64,000 bases of DNA from the NCBI RefSeq assembly GCF_900129885.1, contig NZ_FQXE01000003.1, positions 434,001 to 498,000 on the forward strand, given 5' to 3'. The notes beneath the pieces are model-generated. The model saw only the letters and a list, made by a program, of their open reading frames with translations. It was not told the DNA's origin and searched no databases. Numbering within the stretch: the first letter of the stretch is position 1; each line of letters opens with the position of its first letter. Position numbers and translations under genes: made by a program. Below, piece by piece: positions 58,218 through 64,000 of this stretch. The stretch is from Pollutimonas bauzanensis (lineage in GTDB: Bacteria; Pseudomonadota; Gammaproteobacteria; Burkholderiales; Burkholderiaceae_B).

Positions 58218-58613
58218 CTAGCCGGTTTTCTGCAGCGATTTGATCAGGCTGGCCAGCGTGTTTTCCACGATGGCGCGCGCGTCGGCGGGAAGAGACCAGT
58301 ATTCGTCGGGCGAGATGCCGGCGAAGGGCCAGGGCGCAAGCTTGTGTATGGGGCCCGATTCGGCGAGCTGGTATGACGTTCGTGTTTCCGCGGGCGGCGG
58401 CAAAGGCTCCTGGGGGCCTGTGCCCAGCGCCAGCCATATGGGGTTTACGTCGAGCGCCTCGGCCAGGGTGAAAATGTCTTTTGCCATTCTGCGGCTGCCG
58501 CTTTCGTAGTTGGCGATGGCGCTTTGCGATAGCCCACAGGCGCCGGCCAGGGCTGTCTGGCTCAGGCCGCGCGCGGTTCGGGTACGACGGAGGCGTTCTG
58601 CAAAGAGGTTCAC
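58218..58613 (-). CDS. XRE-family helix-turn-helix regulator
   Basis: A 131-residue protein. The Cro/CI-type HTH spans about residues 5-60 (LRRTRTARGLSQTALAGACGLSQSAIANYESG, then DIFTLAEALDVNPIWLALG). The C-terminal half is of unknown function and ends in a helix (DARAIVENTLASLIKSLQK). I prefer GTG 58613 (MNLFAERLRR), which fits the family start; GTG 58643 would add ten residues. Neither has an SD. It is divergent from the response-regulator-like gene across about 120 A+T-rich bases and may control it. Confidence 0.88.
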   Translation of the reverse strand: MNLFAERLRRTRTARGLSQTALAGACGLSQSAIANYESGSRRMAKDIFTLAEALDVNPIWLALGTGPQEPLPPPAETRTSYQLAESGPIHKLAPWPFAGISPDEYWSLPADARAIVENTLASLIKSLQKTG

Positions 58614-58734
58614 GTTTGTGATTGAACGATTTAATCCAATCACGTTGGTAATAGTGCTAATTTCAATTGTGATAATATATTGTAAATTAGGGTAAACAAA
58701 TGTGTTTTCGACTCATTTTGCCTGCCGGTCCGCC

Positions 58735-59475
58735 ATGAACCTCCACCCCGTCGTACTGCTGTTCGACCCGCCGCCCGCCCAGGGCGAATCCGGCTACCCC
58801 ATCGCGCCGCTGCAGGCGCAAGGCTTCGACGTGCTGCCTTGCGCCTGCCTGCCGGAACTGTATGGCAGGGCGCAGGAAAATGCCGCGCAAGCCGGCGCGC
58901 CGCCGCTGTTCGTGCTGGCCGGCACGCAGGCCGACAATTGCGCCGCGGCAAGCTATCTGCGCACGCTGTATCCGGCCGCCGGCATCCTGGCGCTGGTCGC
59001 CTCCGGCAGCGACGCCAGGCTGGCCCAAACCCTGCAAAGCGGGGCAGACAACTACTGCCGGCGCAATGCATCCACCGCGCTGGTGCTTGCCTCGCTGTTG
59101 CGCCTGCTGTGGCGCGCCGGCCATCCCGGCGCCATCGCCGAGGGTCTGCAGCCGCCATCGCCGGAGACAGGCTGCTGGTCGCTGCTCGAACGGGGCTGGG
59201 TGCTGGGCGGCCCGCGGGGCCAGCGCATTCCGCTCACCACCGGCGAGCGCGCCTTCCTGACCACGCTTTTTGCCGCGCCCGACCTGCGCGCCGACCACCG
59301 GCAGCTTATCGACGCGGTCAATTCCAGCTACTCGCTTATTTCGCCGCCCACCCATCAGGCCCGCCTGGGCCTGCTGGTCAGCCGCCTGCGGCGCAAGTTC
59401 CGCGCGCATGGCGCGGAAGTCCCCTTGAAGTCAGTGCACAGCTGGGGCTATATGTTCACCGGTACGGTGGCCTAG
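58735..59475 (+). CDS. Orphan OmpR-type regulator with degenerate receiver domain
   Basis: A 246-residue protein. The C-terminal winged helix is OmpR/PhoB-like (about 150-245): LTTGERAFLTTLFAAP, SRLRRKFRAHGAEVPLKSVHSWGYMFTG. The N-terminal 120 residues resemble a receiver fold, but the key positions are lost: the phosphoacceptor region reads PLFVLAGTQADN without Asp after the strand, and the conserved Lys position reads NYCRR. No histidine kinase is adjacent. ATG 58735 has a weak SD. It is likely phosphorylation-independent. Confidence 0.75.
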   Translation: MNLHPVVLLFDPPPAQGESGYPIAPLQAQGFDVLPCACLPELYGRAQENAAQAGAPPLFVLAGTQADNCAAASYLRTLYPAAGILALVASGSDARLAQTLQSGADNYCRRNASTALVLASLLRLLWRAGHPGAIAEGLQPPSPETGCWSLLERGWVLGGPRGQRIPLTTGERAFLTTLFAAPDLRADHRQLIDAVNSSYSLISPPTHQARLGLLVSRLRRKFRAHGAEVPLKSVHSWGYMFTGTVA

Positions 59476-59498
59476 CCATGCAGGCCGCGCCGGGCGCT

Positions 59499-60752
59499 CT
59501 AGCCCTCGTAGCGCTGTATCGACAGGTCGTCGCTGCGTATGGCCGTAGGGCGTCCCGATACGATGTCGGCCAGCAACTGCCCGCTGCCGCAGGCCATGGT
59601 CCAGCCCAGGGTGCCATGCCCGGTGTTCAGGAACAGGTTGCCGTAGCGCGTGGCGCCGACGATGGGCGTGCTGTCCGGGGTCTTGGGCCGCAGGCCGGTC
59701 CAGAACGACACATCGCCGCCGGCGCGGCCGCCCGGAAACAAATCATCCACGACCATCTCCAGCGTTCTTTGGCGCCTGGGGTCCAGGCTCAGGTCGAAAC
59801 CGGCGATCTCGGCCATGCCGCCCACGCGTATGCGCCGCTCGAATCGCGTAATGGCGATCTTGTAGGTCTCGTCCAGCAAGGTCGAAACCGGCGCGCGGCT
59901 TTCGTCGGCGATGGGAACGGTGATCGAATAGCCCTTCATGGGGTAGACCGGCAAGGGCTGCACATGCTTTAGCAGCAGGGTCGAATACGAGCCCAGCGCC
60001 ATCACATAGGCATCGGCCTGCGCCAGGCTGTCGCCGCACTGCACACCCGAGATCCGCCCGCCGCCGACGTGCAACTGCTGGACATTCACGCCGTAGTGGA
60101 ACGTCACGCCGAGCTTGCGGGCTTCCTCCGCGAGCCGCGTGGTAAAGAGGTGGCAGTCGCCGGTCTCGTCGTCCGGCAAGCGCAGGCCGCCCACCAGCTT
60201 GTCCTCGCTGTATGCCAGCGCCGGCTCGGCCTTGTGCAAGTCCTTGCGCCCCAGCAGTTCGTAGTTCATCCCCGCCTCTTTCAGCACGGCGATGTCCTGG
60301 CCGACAGCGTCGAGCTGCCGCTGGCTGCGGAATACCTGCAGAGTGCCTTGCCGGCGGCCTTCGTACTGGATGCCTATGGCCCGGCGCAGTTCATCCAGGC
60401 ATGCGCCGCTGTAGCCGGACAGCCTGACCAGGCGCTCTTTGTTGACGGCATAGCGGCCGGCCGTGCAGTTGCGCCACATCTGGTACATCCACCACAGCTG
60501 GAACAGGCTGCCGTCGGGCCGCCACGATAGGGGAGGATGTTCGGCGAAGATCCATTTCAGGGCCTTCAGCGGCACGCCGGGCGCCGCCCAGGGCGAGGAA
60601 TAGCCATAGGATATCTGGCCCGCATTGGCGAAACTGGTTTCAAGGGCGCTGGCGGGCTGCCGCTCGAACACGCTCACTTCGTGCCCCTGCCTGGCCAGAT
60701 AATAGGCGCTGCAGACGCCTATGACACCCGCGCCCAACACAACAATTTTCAT
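59499..60752 (-). CDS. dadA: D-amino acid dehydrogenase small subunit
   Basis: A 417-residue FAD enzyme of the DAO family that oxidises D-alanine and other D-amino acids to keto acids, passing electrons to the membrane pool. The dinucleotide motif is [41 protein letters not shown] and the C-terminal [25 protein letters not shown] are the DadA signatures. It lies divergent from an Lrp-family regulator across about 190 bp that must hold its promoter. No alanine racemase (dadX) is adjacent. Confidence 0.95.
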   Translation of the reverse strand: MKIVVLGAGVIGVCSAYYLARQGHEVSVFERQPASALETSFANAGQISYGYSSPWAAPGVPLKALKWIFAEHPPLSWRPDGSLFQLWWMYQMWRNCTAGRYAVNKERLVRLSGYSGACLDELRRAIGIQYEGRRQGTLQVFRSQRQLDAVGQDIAVLKEAGMNYELLGRKDLHKAEPALAYSEDKLVGGLRLPDDETGDCHLFTTRLAEEARKLGVTFHYGVNVQQLHVGGGRISGVQCGDSLAQADAYVMALGSYSTLLLKHVQPLPVYPMKGYSITVPIADESRAPVSTLLDETYKIAITRFERRIRVGGMAEIAGFDLSLDPRRQRTLEMVVDDLFPGGRAGGDVSFWTGLRPKTPDSTPIVGATRYGNLFLNTGHGTLGWTMACGSGQLLADIVSGRPTAIRSDDLSIQRYEG

Positions 60753-60946
60753 TCTAAAACGCCATTTATGTTCGGTTTCGATGATGTTAAGTCACTATGC
60801 CCAGGACTTTTTCCTGAAGAATTGCGTTTTCCAGGGGTTTATCCTGTTTTCCGATCTTTCGGGCGGCATTTCAGCAATAATTGCTATTGCGGCGGCGCCG
60901 GCGCCATCGAGGCGGCCGGCGGCCATGAAATCCTGGAGGACACGGC

Positions 60947-61435
60947 GTGCGCATACAGCGGAATCCTGTTTATACATTAGATAAACTTGACAGAAATATC
61001 CTCGATTTGTTGCAGCGCGATGGGCGGATGTCCATGACGGACCTGGCCGAGAGCGTGGGGCTTACCGTTACGCCCTGCATAGAGCGCGTCAAGCGCCTGG
61101 AGCGCGACGGCGTGATTACCGGCTATTACGCCAGGGTCGCGCCCCAGGCGCTGGACGCCGGCCTGCTGGTTTTCGTGGAAATTTCCATGTCCAGCAAATC
61201 GGACCGCACTTTCGAGGATTTCCGGCGCGAGATACTTTGCATACCCCAAGTGCAGGAATGCCACCTCGTGTCAGGCGACTTCGATTACCTGGTCAAGGCG
61301 CGCATCAAGGAAATCAGCCAGTACCGCAGCCTGCTGGGCGACATTCTTCTGCGTTTGCCCGGGGTGACCCAGACCAAGAGCTGCGTGGTCATGGAAGAGA
61401 TCAAGGAAACCCTGTTCATCGCCGCGCAGAAATGA
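60947..61435 (+). CDS. Lrp/AsnC family transcriptional regulator
   Basis: A 162-residue regulator: an N-terminal HTH (about 12-60, LDKLDRNILDLLQRDGRMSM and VGLTVTPCIERVKRLERDG), then a RAM/AsnC effector domain (about 75-150) with HLVSGDFDYLVKARI. It resembles DadR/BkdR-type proteins that activate D-alanine dehydrogenase in response to alanine. GTG 60947 is preceded by GGAGGACACGGC. The divergent position with dadA makes dadA its likely target. Confidence 0.92.
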   Translation: MRIQRNPVYTLDKLDRNILDLLQRDGRMSMTDLAESVGLTVTPCIERVKRLERDGVITGYYARVAPQALDAGLLVFVEISMSSKSDRTFEDFRREILCIPQVQECHLVSGDFDYLVKARIKEISQYRSLLGDILLRLPGVTQTKSCVVMEEIKETLFIAAQK

Positions 61436-61450
61436 CAGGCCTGCGGGATG

Positions 61451-62608
61451 TCAGGCCTTGTCGGCGGCGCGGCGGACGAAGACCATGTTGTCGCGATGCA
61501 TCAGTTCGGGGTCGGACATGCTGCCCAGAATACCGGCGATGCGGCTGCTGGGCTGGCGCATGATGCGGCGGGTGTCCGCCGACGAATAATTGATCAGCCC
61601 GCGGCCGCATTCCACGCCGTGCTGATCCACGCAGGCCACGACGTCTCCGCGCTCGAATTCGCCCTCGACCGCGCTCACGCCGATGGCGAGCAGGCTTTTG
61701 TGGTCCCGCGTCAGGGCTCGCACCGCGCCATCGTCCAGAGTGATGCGGCCGCGCAGGCGCAGGTGATTGGCCAGCCAGCGCTGGCGCGCCGAACGCACAG
61801 GCAGTATGGCGCGCAGCTCCGTGCCGATCTGTTCGCCTTGAGCCAATCGCAGCAGGACATTGGCTTCGCGCCCCGAAGCGATGACCGTATGGCCGCCGCT
61901 ATTGGCGGCGCGCTTGGCGGCAAGCACTTTGGTAAGCATGCCGCCCGTGCCGATATTGCTGCCGGAACCGCCGGCCATGGCCTCGAGGGCGGGGTCGCCC
62001 GCCTGGCCGACGGCAATGAACCTGGCGTCCGGGTCCTTGCGCGGGTCGGCGCTGTACAGCCCGGACTGGTCGGTCAGTATGACCAGCGCTTCGGCTTCGA
62101 TCAGATTGGTGACCAGGGCGCCCAGCGTGTCGTTGTCGCCCAGGCGTATTTCGTCGGTGACCACCGTGTCGTTTTCATTGACGATGGGCACGACGCCCAG
62201 GCCGAGCAGGGTGTAGAGCGTGCTGCGGGCGTTGAGGTAGCGGCGCCGGTCGGCCAGGTCTTCGTGCGTAAGGAGGATTTGCGCCGTGCGTACGCCGTGC
62301 TTGGCGAAAGCCACTTCATAAGCCTGGATCAGCCCCATCTGGCCGACCGCGGCGGCCGCCTGCAGTTCATGCATGGCATTCGGGCGCCGCGGCCAGCCCA
62401 GGCGCGCCATGCCTTCGGCGATGGCGCCGCTGGAAACCAGCACCATTTGCTTGCCCTGGGCGTGCAGGCTGGCGATCTGTTCGGCCCACTGGGCGACGGC
62501 GGCGACGTCTATGCCTTTGCCCTCGTTGGTCACGAGGGAGGAACCTACTTTGACGACCAGGCGCTTGGCCTGCGCGACGGCGGACTGCGGGATGGGAGAG
62601 GCGGCCAT
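61451..62608 (-). CDS. proB: Glutamate 5-kinase
   Basis: A 385-residue enzyme, first in proline synthesis (Glu + ATP to gamma-glutamyl phosphate). An amino-acid kinase domain is followed by a C-terminal PUA domain (about 285-370). Motifs [53 protein letters not shown] and [13 protein letters not shown] are present. ATG 62608 fits the family start, but no SD precedes it; instead CCTCCTT reads just upstream. The frame is open through the end of obg, so initiation elsewhere is possible. The gene lies 61 bp after obg. Confidence 0.95.
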   Translation of the reverse strand: MAASPIPQSAVAQAKRLVVKVGSSLVTNEGKGIDVAAVAQWAEQIASLHAQGKQMVLVSSGAIAEGMARLGWPRRPNAMHELQAAAAVGQMGLIQAYEVAFAKHGVRTAQILLTHEDLADRRRYLNARSTLYTLLGLGVVPIVNENDTVVTDEIRLGDNDTLGALVTNLIEAEALVILTDQSGLYSADPRKDPDARFIAVGQAGDPALEAMAGGSGSNIGTGGMLTKVLAAKRAANSGGHTVIASGREANVLLRLAQGEQIGTELRAILPVRSARQRWLANHLRLRGRITLDDGAVRALTRDHKSLLAIGVSAVEGEFERGDVVACVDQHGVECGRGLINYSSADTRRIMRQPSSRIAGILGSMSDPELMHRDNMVFVRRAADKA

Positions 62609-62630
62609 GGAAGGAGGAACGGCGAAGGTT

Positions 62631-63860
<1,230 letters not shown>

Positions 63861-63870
63861 CTATTCTAAA

Positions 63871-63903
63871 ACAAAAAGCCCCACCTAAATGGCAGGGCTT
63901 TTG
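63871..63903 (-). terminator. Terminator-like hairpin downstream of rpmA
   Basis: AAAAAGCCCC and GGGCTTTT form a stem, with an imperfect inner region around ACCTAAATGG. The A/T tracts on the flanks give it intrinsic-terminator form for the minus strand, between rpmA and obg, so obg may have its own promoter or rely on read-through. Confidence 0.75.
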
Positions 63904-63921
63904 CGGGTCTGCGCGCCGAAT

Positions 63922-64000
63922 TTATTCGGCCGCAATCACCGAGACGGTGCGCTTGTTGAGCGCGCCTTTGATGGCGAACTTGACGGTGCCATCGATCAGC
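63922..64000 (-). CDS. rpmA: 50S ribosomal protein L27 (bL27), C-terminal end only
   Basis: The last 25 codons read LIDGTVKFAIKGALNKRTVS...IAAE and stop at TAA (63922-63924). This is the C-terminal strand of bL27 (compare the GxVxFxxKGxxxRxxxSV pattern). The gene continues beyond the right edge. The position before obg is the expected one. Confidence 0.88.
   Translation of the reverse strand, partial: LIDGTVKFAIKGALNKRTVSVIAAE

Overview
The window is a G+C-rich chromosomal segment from a betaproteobacterium of the order Burkholderiales, most likely family Alcaligenaceae (Bordetella/Achromobacter/Pusillimonas type). The evidence is three Bug/TctC-type periplasmic receptors, a DUF4148 exported protein, a metXW pair behind a SAM-II riboswitch, gatCAB divergent from mreBCD-mrdAB, and ftsEX joined to mutY. 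No phage, transposase, CRISPR array or plasmid replication gene was seen. Assignment to a genus is inference. | Layout: 1-4590 holds acyl-CoA genes in two divergent arms (a delta3,delta2-enoyl-CoA isomerase-like crotonase and a nitronate monooxygenase on the minus strand; a class III CoA-transferase and a 3-hydroxyacyl-CoA dehydrogenase on the plus strand). 4695-11548 holds a diheme cytochrome c, tRNA-Arg(CCG) with a dead brnT toxin fragment beside it, a Na+/H+ antiporter, mntP behind a yybP-ykoY manganese riboswitch, gshA, a lipoprotein and a LuxR protein that is only an HTH domain. 11712-14893 is the SAM-II riboswitch, metX, metW and an AmpG-like permease. | 14903-27302 is the main accessory region: a catabolic island with GntR and AraC regulators, a Bug receptor, an SDR, an NDP-forming acyl-CoA synthetase, two MaoC-fold proteins, a thiolase broken by an internal deletion, a DUF35 Zn/OB-fold protein, a second SDR lacking its catalytic Tyr, then tcuA-tcuB (tricarballylate oxidation) and another Bug receptor. 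Two near-identical GTATWC-N4-GTATAC sites, one in the regulator gap and one before tcuA, suggest one regulator controls the whole set. I infer a polycarboxylate or CoA-thioester pathway: uptake, CoA activation, hydration, oxidation and C-C cleavage. | 27369-35839 holds a DUF4148 protein, a MarR regulator with an EmrB-type exporter and two matching 18-bp palindromic operators, a GAF-PAS-PAS-GGDEF diguanylate cyclase, xthA, an extradiol dioxygenase-DoxX pair opposite a LysR regulator, and pyrE. 36556-49528 is conserved housekeeping: gatCAB, mreBCD-mrdA-rodA, mutY, ftsXE. Its two convergent gaps each carry a copy of a structured repeat of about 310 bp with 25-bp inverted arms and an inner hairpin showing a compensatory base-pair change; the second gap also holds another palindromic element and a 78-bp tandem repeat. 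| 49752-64000 holds an aapJQMP amino-acid ABC transporter, a third Bug receptor, an OmpA-like lipoprotein, thiC behind a TPP riboswitch, an XRE regulator and an orphan response-regulator-like protein, dadA with an Lrp regulator, and proB, obg and the 3' end of rpmA. Three riboswitch classes (Mn, SAM-II, TPP) can be read directly from the sequence.
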